Shown one piece after another: positions 42,061-52,339 of a DNA stretch of 64,000 bases (positions are counted from its first letter, which is position 1; the number at the start of each line of letters is the position of its first letter). The notes below the pieces were generated by a model. The model did not search any database. It worked only from the letters and a program-made list of their open reading frames with translations, and was not told the origin of the DNA. Location: the NCBI GenBank assembly GCA_028023455.1, contig JAQFVV010000321.1, positions 806,001 through 870,000 on the forward strand. The letters are read 5' to 3'. The stretch is from Epiperipatus broadwayi (lineage: Eukaryota; Onychophora; Udeonychophora; Euonychophora; Peripatidae). The position numbers were made by a program, and so were the translations under genes.

Positions 42061-42794
42061 ATTGAAAATGTAAGATCTATTTTTTAAAAAAGAGTAATAC
42101 AGAAATATCTAAAAAAAAAAAAAAAAAATTAAATTAAATAATCAAAAATATAAGCATAAAAATTTCTAAGTACAATCCAAGTTAATATGGAAAGGTAAAT
42201 GTAATACAAATCACTAATATAAATCAATCTTTTTTGATCGTGAACAGGCTAGGAGACATATCTTTCTCCCATCTAATATTAAAACAATATGCGCAGAGAG
42301 GGATGATAGGAAAAGAAAATATAAAGAAGCATGGTCTATTGCTAGGATCTTCATTTCATTAATAGAGAAGATTTCTGCATCCCATTGTCAAAAAAATGGA
42401 ATATCTAATTTATATACTGCTCTTTATTTGCATATTGATTTTCGCCACAATATATACATATTTTTAACGACGCAGTTAGTGTTAGTACTACGATTCTGGT
42501 AGCAACCTGCCGAAAGATAGTTCAGAGCCCTTAAGTCATTACTGTATTATATTTACCCTTTCATATTAACTTCAACAATACAAATCTTGTATGATTACAT
42601 AATTTATGAAAAGCATATAAATTTCCGAGGTTTACCAAATATAGTTAATTAAAATAATGGATATTTTGAAAAAAATAAACTCTTAAGAACAAATTAAAAT
42701 TTTTTAATCAGGTTAGTCTAATTCTAAAACAAGCAAATAAACAACAAAAATAGACAATAAAAGATTTTATTACATTTTAAATTACAATTAACTC
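42061..42794. other. Mixed AT-rich sequence
   Basis: Nothing recognised; 42235-42560 is less AT-rich but no frame is supported. Confidence 0.35.
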
Positions 42795-43138
42795 AACCCA
42801 CATCTTTGTTACCATCCACTTTAAATAAATATCATCATCATCATTATCAACCATTATCAATCCACTGCAAGATGAAGGTCTCTCCAAGTTTAACCCATCT
42901 TCTCCGATCTTTAGCTTCTCTTCTCCACATCACCCCTGCACACTTTCTTATTTCATCCATCCATCTCACATGTGGTCTCTTTTTGGGTCTTTTACAATCT
43001 CTTGGAATCCAGTTTAAAATTTCAATTGTCCATCTATTATCATCTCTTCTAACAATATGTCCAGCCCAACTCCACTTCAATCTTTTAATTTTTTCAATGA
43101 GGTCAAATAACACCTGTTTGCTCTTTTACCCATACAAA
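42795..43138 (-). mobile_element. RTE retrotransposon, copy D, strongly 5'-truncated
   Basis: About 340 bp of the extreme 3' end of the RTE family, ending in an atgatgatgat-type tail (plus-strand tatcatcatcatcattatc at 42830-42848). Severe 5' truncation is usual for target-primed insertions. Its conservation relative to copies B, C and E suggests a younger insertion. Confidence 0.85.
42847..43113 (-). pseudogene. RTE C-terminal tail (copy D), open frame
   Basis: 88 codons reading LIEKIKRLKWSWAGHIVRR, then RPKKRPHVRWMDEIRK, then REAKDRRRW. This is the end of RTE-clade proteins: a WAGHI/RRPG-like segment followed by RW.DEI....W...A.DR..W. The frame is intact to its stop, so it serves as a reference for the region broken in copy B at 16590-16790. 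It has no catalytic part and no promoter of its own. Confidence 0.85.
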
Positions 43139-43144
43139 TAAATA

Positions 43145-43490
43145 TAGTAATGACTATTCTTAATCATTTACTAAACTATAGATCATCTCTAGCACAGATA
43201 TAAACTTCAAAATTCAATAAGATTAATATATCTAGTTTTTAAAAATTAAACATACAAACACATGGAGTTATTCCCATTTCTTTTTCCCACGTGTAATATC
43301 TTTATAAATCTATTAAATTATCTCAATATTGAGATAATTTAATATATTTATAAAGATAGTATACGTGGGAAAAAGAATGTGAATAACTTCACGGGTTTAG
43401 TATGTTTAATTTTAAAAAATCAAATGTATTAATCTTTAATTATCAGTACTAGAGATAATCTCTACTTTAGTAAATGATTAATAATAGTCA
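43145..43490. mobile_element. Zero-spacer palindrome (about 346 bp)
   Basis: Centred between 43327 and 43328 in ttatctcaatattgagataa, with no loop. The arms match through cccacgtgtaatatctttat / ataaagatagtatacgtggg and out to taatgactattcttaatcat / atgattaataatagtcattt. Related single arms occur at 28030-28110, 28370-28440 and 35980-36090. Non-coding. Confidence 0.75.
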
Positions 43491-43604
43491 TTTCGACATT
43501 TATCTAAAGGGGATGGTGTCAAAGATGTGGTTGAATTAATTTGTCATTTGTAATACAAAATGTAATTATTTAATATAGATAAATATTTTTCATATAATAA
43601 ATAT

Positions 43605-43670
43605 ATATATATGAGAGATAGTGACCTGGACCAATTGATGAGTGCTGGTTCAGCACGATTTTATATTTAT
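43605..43670 (+). repeat. Fragment of the tRNA-like repeat family
   Basis: gagatagtgacctggaccaa, then tgatgagtgctggttcagca, next to a short TA tract. Confidence 0.6.
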
Positions 43671-44200
43671 TTACATGAATTTAAAAGAATATATGGTAAT
43701 ATTGAGGTTATTTAATATATTTATAAACGATTTTAATAATTAGATCTTTGAAGTGTTACAAATATATTAAATATGCTAAAGAAATTTTTAAAATGTTAAA
43801 ATTGCTATACAGATTAACTAAAATAAAAAAAATAAACAAAAATAAACTTAATTAGAAATTTAAAAAATTAGTAAAGCAAGTGATTGTTTCTAGCAAGATA
43901 AAATTTAGTAAAACATATATGAAAGAAATTAGTCAACATAAAAATATAAAAAGAGATTGTAAAAGGGGAATAGTGCATATTAAAGTAGCATAAGAAAAAG
44001 AAAGATTAATGTGTAAATAAATAAAAATATTGTTGTATAGTGACATCATTTATTTATATATGTTTTCAATATTACTTTTTACACGTTTCATTTTGTTTTC
44101 ATTACTAGATCTTATTTATATTTTAGTTTGTTTTTTTTTCAAAAATGAGTCAAAATATTTTATAAAGATGCAAATCAGACGATACATATAATGATTTAGC
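43671..44200. other. AT-rich intergenic sequence
   Basis: Nothing recognised. Confidence 0.4.
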
Positions 44201-44253
44201 GCAGTAGTATAAATGTAGGGTCTCAGATTCTGAAGTGGTCTTTGATTGCTTAG

Positions 44254-44310
44254 TGACGTCACTTGCGCTCGAACTTCATATAAACTCTAGAGCAGTGACT
44301 TTCATTTATT
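44254..44310 (+). promoter_or_regulatory. CRE + TATA promoter-like block
   Basis: A perfect cAMP-response element TGACGTCA (44254-44261) is followed 17 bases on by TATAAA (44279-44284), then TTCATTT (44301-44307), which fits an arthropod initiator (TCAKTY). The region is less AT-rich than its flanks and lies on the same strand, about 1 kb upstream of the signal-peptide exon at 45325. CREs of this type are bound by CREB-family factors. The TATA-to-start spacing (about 25) is slightly short. That it drives the downstream gene is inference. Confidence 0.45.
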
Positions 44311-44632
44311 TATCAAAGTATTCCCATCGGAGCATCTATAAGCGTACTAGAATAATAAACAGTTTCTTATACTAATAGATGTTTGACTATTTTTATAAAT
44401 ACATAATTGTAATTAAATATATCAAGATCGGTTTCGAAATACTTAATAAATACTATTATATGTAATTATATAGGTTGGACAATGTCATATTATCTGATAT
44501 GTGATTACTTATTAATTACAAGTTTGATGTTAATTTTATAATGCTTGACTAGATTTGCAAATGTCATAAAAATTATCTTTATTTTTTACTGAAGGTGTTT
44601 ATCATAGTAATGCCGTTTTGTATATGCTATTT

Positions 44633-45060
44633 AACTATATATAAATGGATTATTCTCCTATACATGAGGGGACAGAATGACTAATATGTCAACATGGGTA
44701 GGATGACAACCTTGGCACTAACATCGGCTTTGAACGTTCCATCATCAGATTTTTAATGAAATGGAAGGCTGAAGAGTTGTGGGTTAGAGTAGTTTGAAGC
44801 CTGTCCATTAAAGTATGAAGATTGGCTATCTTAATATAAATCTGAGCACTGATTGTATATATGTGTGGAGATAGTAATCTAAACCAACTGATGATTGCTG
44901 GTTTAGCATGAAATATGTATATTGATGATTATTTATCTTTTCAACATGTGTATGATCAGATATGTCAGCAATATGAGATGGAACTGAGAGTGGTGAGTTG
45001 TGTAAAAATCTGAGTTTGAATCCCACATATATATATATATATATAAATGCAGGTTTAAAC
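44633..45060 (+). repeat. tRNA-like repeat unit, plus orientation
   Basis: Same subfamily as 36990-37925 (cttggcactaacatcggctt, then gatgattgctggtttagcat, then gagtttgaatcccac). It lies between the promoter-like block and the secreted-protein exon, so it would be intronic if they form one gene. Confidence 0.75.
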
Positions 45061-45324
45061 ATGTACAATATATAATCATGTTTTAAAAAAATTCCCTCTA
45101 GAATCGCAAAATATTTATTAATATAAGATGTATAGCTATTCTAACATGGTCACAGCTATCTAATAACGATGCACTTTCTATACAAAACATAAATATGTAG
45201 TATAAGACAATAGTCTGGGTTTTTATTTGAAAGGCAATTATTAGTTTAGGTCATGCCTGAAAGCCAATGCTAAAAGAATAGACTATTATGTAAAAATTTA
45301 TTTAATGTTATTACTTATTTTCAG

Positions 45325-45953
45325 ATCGTGAGATTTATTCTGCTGTTAGCATATTTCATGCTACTGTGCCATCTGGTAAATGCTCAATCTAATGCTCCAG
45401 ATAGATCAAGTCTGTATTCTTCAAGACCTCCAATTTCTTCAAGACAAAATGATCCAAATCCACTTATTCCAAGAAAAACTACTCAAAGGAAACTTCCGTC
45501 AAAAAGAATCTTTTCATTTATAACGACAAAACGACCAAAAATGCAAAATGAAGTAATGAATTTCAAATATTTTTTAGACAGAATTTCTACAGCGTTGGAC
45601 AGAATGCTAGACAATACACAGGTATCTCCTCCTACTACTCAACTACAACCAGAACAATATGAATCTAATTTATTTCCTCTTACTCAGCAGCAACCAGTAC
45701 AATATATATATTTATCTCCTATTCAGCTGTCACCAAATATGTTCTCATTCGATCAATCTCATAGTGTTTCACATTTACCTATTAATGCTGGTCATGGTAT
45801 AGTAGGCTTGCGAGTCAAAAGGCAGTCTACTTTTGAAAGAAAATTTCTTCTTAATTCCATTATTACAGCTAAATACTATTTAGATAAAAGGAATTATTTA
45901 TGTGCCTCGCAATATATATGCAAAATTAACCAAATAGTACCCGAACCTTATAG
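45325..45953 (+). CDS. Exon of a secreted, furin-processed protein (unidentified)
   Basis: The exon is bounded by acceptor ttacttattttcag (AG at 45323-45324) and donor TAG|GTAAGA (intron from 45954); the TAA in frame at 45955 is inside the donor, so it is not the real stop. 209 codons are open from 45328. Numbering from there: hydrophobic signal segment FILLLAYFMLLCHLV (3-17), likely cleavage NA|Q at 19/20, basic Pro/Ser/Gln-rich region, KR pairs at 59-60 and 68-69, RVKR at 162-165 (furin type), then C192 and C198 (CASQYIC). No suitable ATG begins the signal peptide here; the start is probably in an upstream exon, with ATC-GTG-AGA continuing it. The CxxxxxC pair recalls secreted arthropod families such as DM4/12, but this is weak. 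It is probably a propeptide or extracellular protein. Confidence 0.7.
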
Positions 45954-46104
45954 GTAAGACTGATTTAATAAAAATAATAATTTCAATATTAAGTATAATA
46001 AATTAATTATTTAAATTTATTTAATAATTAATACATATGCCAATATCTACTTACAGATGCGTTATTATGATTTCTAAAAAGTGTATGCATATCATTAATT
46101 TAAT
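45954..46104. other. Start of the intron after the secreted-protein exon
   Basis: Begins GTAAGA. The intron then contains RTE copy E. No downstream exon is identified in the window. Confidence 0.5.
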
Positions 46105-47960
46105 TATCTTTTCACTTCATAATGGTTTTCCAAGTTTAATCCAGTTTCTTCGATTTATAGCTTCTCTTCTTCAAAACATTCCATCTAAGTTTTTTTATTT
46201 TATGCATTTTACATAAGATCTTGCTGGATCTTTTACAATCTTTTGAAATTAAGATTATTTCAACTATCCATCTATTATCATTTTATCTAGGAATATGTGC
46301 AGCCCTGCTCTAATTCAATCTCCATTTTCAAAGATGTCAACAGTACCTGTTTTTTTCCTCACTCATCATGTATTTTTTTTTTGTTATTTTAAACATATAT
46401 CTTCTCATATTCCTTTGAGCATTTTAAAGTTTGTGTAATCCTCTTCTATTAAATTTCCTATTTTAAATCAAAATGTAAAAAATAATAAACACTTCTATCA
46501 AAAATCTCATATTCAAACATACAGTCATCTTTCCTTGTAATTTAATGTTTATAAAAAGTTCCTCGTCCAAATTTAATCCTAGATTTAATTCCTTCTCTTA
46601 TATATCGGTAAGTACCTCATCCAAATTTAATCCTAGATTTAATCCCTTCTCTTATATATCGGTATATAGCGTTATAAAGTCAAAATATTTGTAGTTGTTA
46701 CAAATCATTATTTTTTCTTCTTCAAAAAATCCAATACTTATTTTAATACTACTTCTTACTTTCTAATAATAATTCTTGCAACATTTTAGTACTAATAAAT
46801 CTGAGAAATCTAGCTGATTTAAATAAGACCCATTTATCTTTATTCTCTTATTTTTCTATTTTATTTTTCAAAATGCTTACTCTAACATTGGTGGAAAAGA
46901 TTTGCAGGATATAGAATCACTCTATTACAGCGTTTGCATTATGTTAAATATTCTCCAAAATATGACAGTATTCCAAGTTTATATCTTAACAAGCCAATGT
47001 TTTAATTATTATAGCAATGCCTCTTCAAAATCTGGAAATCTGAAGCATAAGAACACATACTTCTTGATTCTTTGTAAAACTTCCTTCAATATTTGGATTT
47101 GATGCACTGCATTGAAACCCTCCCAATCTATTTTTTGTTGAAAAATCCAAAATTTGATGTGACCTAATTGTATTTTTTTGTGAAGATTTTGTTAAAAATG
47201 ATATGTCTGTAATTTCTAACATCTTCTTTATCATGTCAATATTGACACTATTTTTCCAATCATTTCATATAACTTGACCCATTTGATATATAATATTGCC
47301 AACAATTTTTTATTTCTTCACCCACTTCCATTAAAATATTAATAATAATTTCATCATTTTCAGGAGTTTTCATCTTCTTTAAAGATTTAATTATGACTTG
47401 ATATCTTCATTTAAATTCTTGGAAATTGAGAAGTATTCACTTTTTGTCTTAATTACTATATAATTCTTCATTGAACTCTTCCATACACTTCATGTTAACA
47501 TCACTTCACTTATTTCTGTAATAATTTTCTACTTTTCTTTTTTTAAATTCAAATAATTGCCATCTAATACCAAAATATGATTTTATTATCTGAGTTTTTT
47601 TGTTTTCTTTTATAGCTTACCTTCACAATTCAAATTTATATATTTTATATTAGCATTAACTTTTTTTATGTTGATGGATTTCTATTTGTTCAATTATTCT
47701 TAATGGAAAAATTTAAAATATTGTTTGTATTTTTCAATATTGTCTTGAATCAATTAAAAAAATTTCTGAAATGCCTTTTCATACTAACTATATATGTCAC
47801 TGCTTTTAGAGTAACTGTTATACTTTTATTTATTGCTATATTTCTGTCAAGTCTGAATCACTTATAATGTATCATGTTTTTAAAGATTAGGGATATTAAT
47901 TGTGAATGTTGACTTCTTCTAATAATTTTTTTATATTTAGATAAGTAGTCTATGATGACC
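46105..47960 (-). mobile_element. RTE-clade retrotransposon, copy E (old)
   Basis: Minus-strand matches to copy A run from the C-terminal part (46110-46370: ttccaagtttaatccagttt, then atctattatcattttatcta) up to the linker region (47860-47940: tgtgaatgttgacttcttct). Frames are destroyed. It lies downstream of the donor at 45954, hence in an intron of the secreted-protein gene, in antisense orientation. Confidence 0.65.
46561..46668. repeat. 54-bp tandem duplication inside copy E
   Basis: The unit beginning cctcgtccaaatttaatcct occurs twice, at 46561-46614 and 46615-46668, with only two or so differences. Confidence 0.85.
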
Positions 47961-48573
47961 AACTAACCAGCCAATATTGATTGGTAAATGGGTATTTAGT
48001 TATTAGTATCTAGAGAGTTAAACATGAACAGGCAGTCAGTAAAACCTTTACCACATGGCAGTTATTAAGCCAGATATATAATATCTTTGCCATTTTTTAT
48101 GATGATGAAGAACTGAAAAGGCTGTTGATCAATGATGGCCTATTAAAAGGTTATTTTAGATGCATATTCATACACATATATAAATATTATATAAATGTAC
48201 ATATTAAATGTACATATAAATATTTATTTATAAACATAATGAAATATATTTATATTAGTTGAATTAAATTTTGGATTTGATTTATAGTTAATAAATGGCA
48301 AGTATTATTTTCAAATTTTTTTGGTAATGTTAAGATGAGTGATGCATTGATAAATATATATAAAAAAAGAAGTATGTATACTATAATGATCTGGAGGACA
48401 ATAAGAATTTAAAGAAAAACGAAGAATAGATATTTAATGACAAGGATAAGCAATTTTCATGCATATTAAATAAATACCCTTTTTGTAAGAGCCACATCCA
48501 TCCACCATTAGTAGTGCTTTGGAGGGCTAAAGATTACCAAATAATAATAAAATAATAATATATAAAGCTAATA
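47961..48573. other. AT-rich sequence
   Basis: Nothing recognised. Confidence 0.4.
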
Positions 48574-48730
48574 ATATTGTAACAGGATGATTCCTTTATC
48601 ATCCAGTTCCACCTATATTCTATAGAAGTATTTTTTCTAGTTCAAACCCTTCCAAGTTTATGTATATTTTTTAATCCACTATAGATTAGTAAGTAATCAG
48701 CTCTATTAATGAGTGCATGTGTATATATCA

Positions 48731-49415
48731 GTTGTTATATTAGTCATTGATTCCCAAGTCTCTTTGCTCATCCTGTTCTCATTGCCAGGTCTGGAGTAAA
48801 TGAAAGCTTGCTATTAGCCTCAAAAGTATTGTTCATATAGTCAGAGATGCTGGAGCACAGGTAAATAGGTTAGTAATTAGTATTGTTCCATACCTGCATA
48901 TCTTGCACAAGGTAGATTGCTATAGTTTGCTTGGATTCTAGGACTTGTTGAAAGAACACATGATTTTGACCAGTACAGAATTTTTTTCTCCCAGGTATGG
49001 TGCCCAACATGAGGCTATAAATTATTTATCCACAACCCTGAACAGAGTGTTTTGAGTATATGTAAAAAAAAAATTTTTGTTGAAAATTTTTTTTTGACAA
49101 TATTTATGTTTTTTTTTCATGGGTATCATGCCTGACATTGGGCACTACACCCAGGAGAAAAAAATCTGTACTGGTCAAAAATCATGTGTTAATTCCACAA
49201 GACCTAGAATCAAAGCAAACTATAGTAATCTGGCATGTGCAAGATACACAGGTCTGGAACAATGCTAAATACTAACCTATTTATCTGTCTCCAGGGGTTC
49301 TGACTATATGAACAATGCTTTTGAGGATACTAGAAACCTTTCATTTGCTCTAGAGCAGCAATGAGCATAGAGTGATCAAAGAGACTTGGGAATCAATGAC
49401 TAATATAACAAGTAA
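48731..49415. repeat. Inner palindrome of the TIR element
   Basis: Left arm 48731-49010 and right arm 49125-49415, about 280 bp each, inverted (gttatattagtcattgattc, then ccaagtctctttg / caaagagacttgg, then gaatcaatgactaatataac). The spacer near 49020-49120 is T/A rich. The arms are diverged by roughly a tenth by eye. Confidence 0.75.
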
Positions 49416-49904
49416 TATATACATATCTATGGCCATTAGATAAATGAGATATTCAAACTTAAACTAACATGACAAATTTATAAAATTTGAGTTGAATGTA
49501 AAAAGCTCTGAATAAGACTCTGAACATGAATACATTTTATATATATTTATTGGAAGAAATCAGTAATAACACTATAGCAGTAATGTATGAGGTAGTGGAT
49601 GGGTACAAAACCTGACCTCTACATTTTATACATCTTATCAATTAATTATTACCACATTATTAATTTGGCTATCTATGGCTAATATGCCTGACATATGCTA
49701 CATCATGCCAAGGTTTGTTAAGTTAAACATAAAAGAATGACAACATTAAGGATAACTTATTTATTAATATTACATAATGAGCAATAAGCCTGCTCCTTAT
49801 ATAGATCATTTATATAAACTAAATTTGGAGTTCAGATCAATGCTGAACTGAATAATATAAAGGAAGACAAACTGGTGATTTGGCAGTGTAGCTTCCAAGA
49901 CTAT

Positions 49905-49962
49905 GATGCTACATATATTAAATAAGGGTTGTGGATGCTACATATATTAAATAAGGGTTGTG
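49905..49962. repeat. 29-bp perfect tandem duplication
   Basis: gatgctacatatattaaata followed by agggttgtg occurs twice without a gap (49905-49933 and 49934-49962). Confidence 0.9.
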
Positions 49963-51930
49963 GCTTGATATGCAATATTCAGGGGATTTAGTACCAAGTA
50001 CTCAGTCCCTGTGGATCATACAACTTGCTATCATAAAACATTTAGTTTGGAAAATCAGAGCAACTTAATATATGGTTCTGGATCCTCATATTCTAGTTCT
50101 AACAGAGAACTGTCTGAACTAAAAATAATGGGTGACCCTTAAAACCAAAGCCCATTTTAACAAGAAATATATATAGCAAGGAGTAATGCACAGATATGCT
50201 TTTTAAAGACACATTCACAATGCTTTCTAAAAATCAAATATTAAAATTAATCAAATGCTAAATCTTTAATTTTGATCTGTTCAACCACTATATGCCTGTT
50301 CATAAATTAGCATACTTAAAACATGCTAAATGGGTTAAATAAAATGATCTAGTTTACAATTAAATTAATATAGTTTATGATAAGAAACTAGGAAGGAATA
50401 AGCATGTTTAGGACTTAACTAGTTACTTGTAATATGCTTAACTAACATAATTTTTTTAACATGCAAACTTGAATTATAAAAAGCTAAAACATAATAGCTT
50501 GATTCACATATAAAATAAGTTTTCAAAATGGAGATTAGTATGTGTTCCAAAGAGCAATATAAGATTACATAAGAGCATCTAATTGTCTCTCTACTGTTAT
50601 AATATTTAGTAATTGCCACTCTGAGGGATGGTGTAGCATAATTAATAAATATCAAATAAAATTATTGAAGGCATATCCACAGATTAGATAGACTAAGAAA
50701 ATACTTAGATAGTTATCATGTTTAATCTAAATATTATTACTTTAACTTTTAATTAGACAAAATCCTACAATATTAATAATATTATTTAAGATTACATTAA
50801 GAGATTTAAATCAATAATTACAAATTTATTACAGAGTTTTAATTATTAATAGTAATTTTAGTTTAACAGTTTGTGCACATTTGTAGTATAGCTAGCTTAT
50901 AAGAATTATTAGTGCTCTATTATGACTTAGTTAAGAACTCTGTGGAAGATGTAATTACTGATCATCTTGGTGAGGTGTTTTGCATGGTGTAGACACTAAC
51001 ATTTACTGATAGGCTACTTCATACTTGGTGGCTGTTTTGCTGGGCTGCTGTTCTAGTCTCCTCTGTCTTTTAGACCAATTTTCTCCATGATGAAGAAGGC
51101 AATGATTGGCCTTCTAGCCATGGATATTCATTGTAAATTTGGGCATAGCCTTCAGCTGAAATATGTTCACAAAATTAGAGTGTCTTTTTAGTGATGAAAA
51201 TGGGTTTTATAGCAAATTTTTCTCACTCCCCTCACAAGTCATTAAGTTGTTTACAATTTTTAGTTTCAAATTCTTAAATTTTAATAACTCTAATAAATTT
51301 TAGCAAAGACAAAAGATCCAGTTGGAGCTATTGACAAGTAAAGCCACTTTACTGTTTTTGTCTTTGTTTTTTAACTTTATTTTTAAAACATCTTTGAATT
51401 TCAGTTCTCACTTTACAATTTAGCAGAAGTATTTTTGAGAAATCAATAACATTTTATTCTCTTTTTGTAAAAAAGATTTAATTTATTAATATTCCACTAT
51501 ATGTATAACACAGCCATCCCTGAACTTGCAATTTATATGCAAAAGCAAACAAATTTATCTGTGGAATTTATAATAAGTTAGAAGTAAAAATAAGTTTACA
51601 ATTTCATAATATTTCTAAAGTCTATTACAATACAGCTTCCCTCACATATATACATAAGTGCACTTCTACATATATGATGTTCACAATTTACTTTATTAAT
51701 TTTAAAATATAACTACATATACATTATTATATGCATACAGATTTGATTACTTAATTAATGTATGCAATATAAATACATGCACATACTCATTAATAGAGCC
51801 TATTACATACTAATGTATAGTGGATTTAAAAAATATGCATGAACTTGGATGGGTTTAAGCTAGAAAAGAATACTACTATAGAATGTAGTAGGTGGAACTG
51901 GATGATGAAGGAATCATCATGTTACATATC

Positions 51931-52339
51931 ACTGAAGTTGGAGAAACAAAAAGAAATAAAAAATGACTTTACTTACAATTTAGAATAAGCAATCACAAAC
52001 TGATTTGACCTATAAACTTCCAATTTTATACTCTTGCCTGGAGATCCTGGAGTCTTTCTTCACTCCATTCTTAAGATTTAATAGACCCAGTGTATAAATT
52101 ACTAAAACACCTACTAGAGGATTATATGACCAAAATAAAATTCCTTCACCCAAATACAGATAAAAATTTATAAATGTAATTTAATAATATATAATTCTAA
52201 AACTATAGAACAATACATTTTCTTAGGTAATGGAAAAGAAAAAACAAACAATCCCTAGATAAATCTAAAGCCTAAGTAGGATTTGGAGTTTTTGCTTTGC
52301 ATTCTCATGCAGCCACTCATTCCCATTTGTCTCTAGGTA
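51931..52339. other. AT-rich spacer
   Basis: Between the TIR element end and the decayed minus-strand coding region; nothing recognised. Confidence 0.4.

Larger units (their letters stand above)
48574..51930. mobile_element. TIR element of about 3.36 kb, non-autonomous or decayed
   Basis: Inverted ends of about 150 bp. The left end reads taacaggatgattcctttat, then catccagttccacct, on to cattaatgag-type text near 48720. The right end reads ctcattaatagagcctatta, then ggtggaactggatgatgaag, to gaatcatcatgttac at 51930. The same ends recur three times at 58840-59400. Inside are a second, inner palindrome (48731-49415), a 29-bp tandem repeat (49905-49962) and two short decayed frames: 49968-50141 (+) with CYHKTFSLENQSN, and about 51050-51190 (-) with AEGYAQIYNEYPWLEGQS. 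No transposase is recognised. Target-site duplication is unclear. Confidence 0.6.

Noticed and set aside
42806-43141. Plus-strand frame of 111 codons
   Set aside because: Antisense to the RTE C-terminal tail of copy D.
45328-45957. Reading the 209-codon frame as a complete intronless gene
   Set aside because: It would need a GTG start just after an acceptor and a stop lying inside a perfect splice donor; an internal exon explains both.
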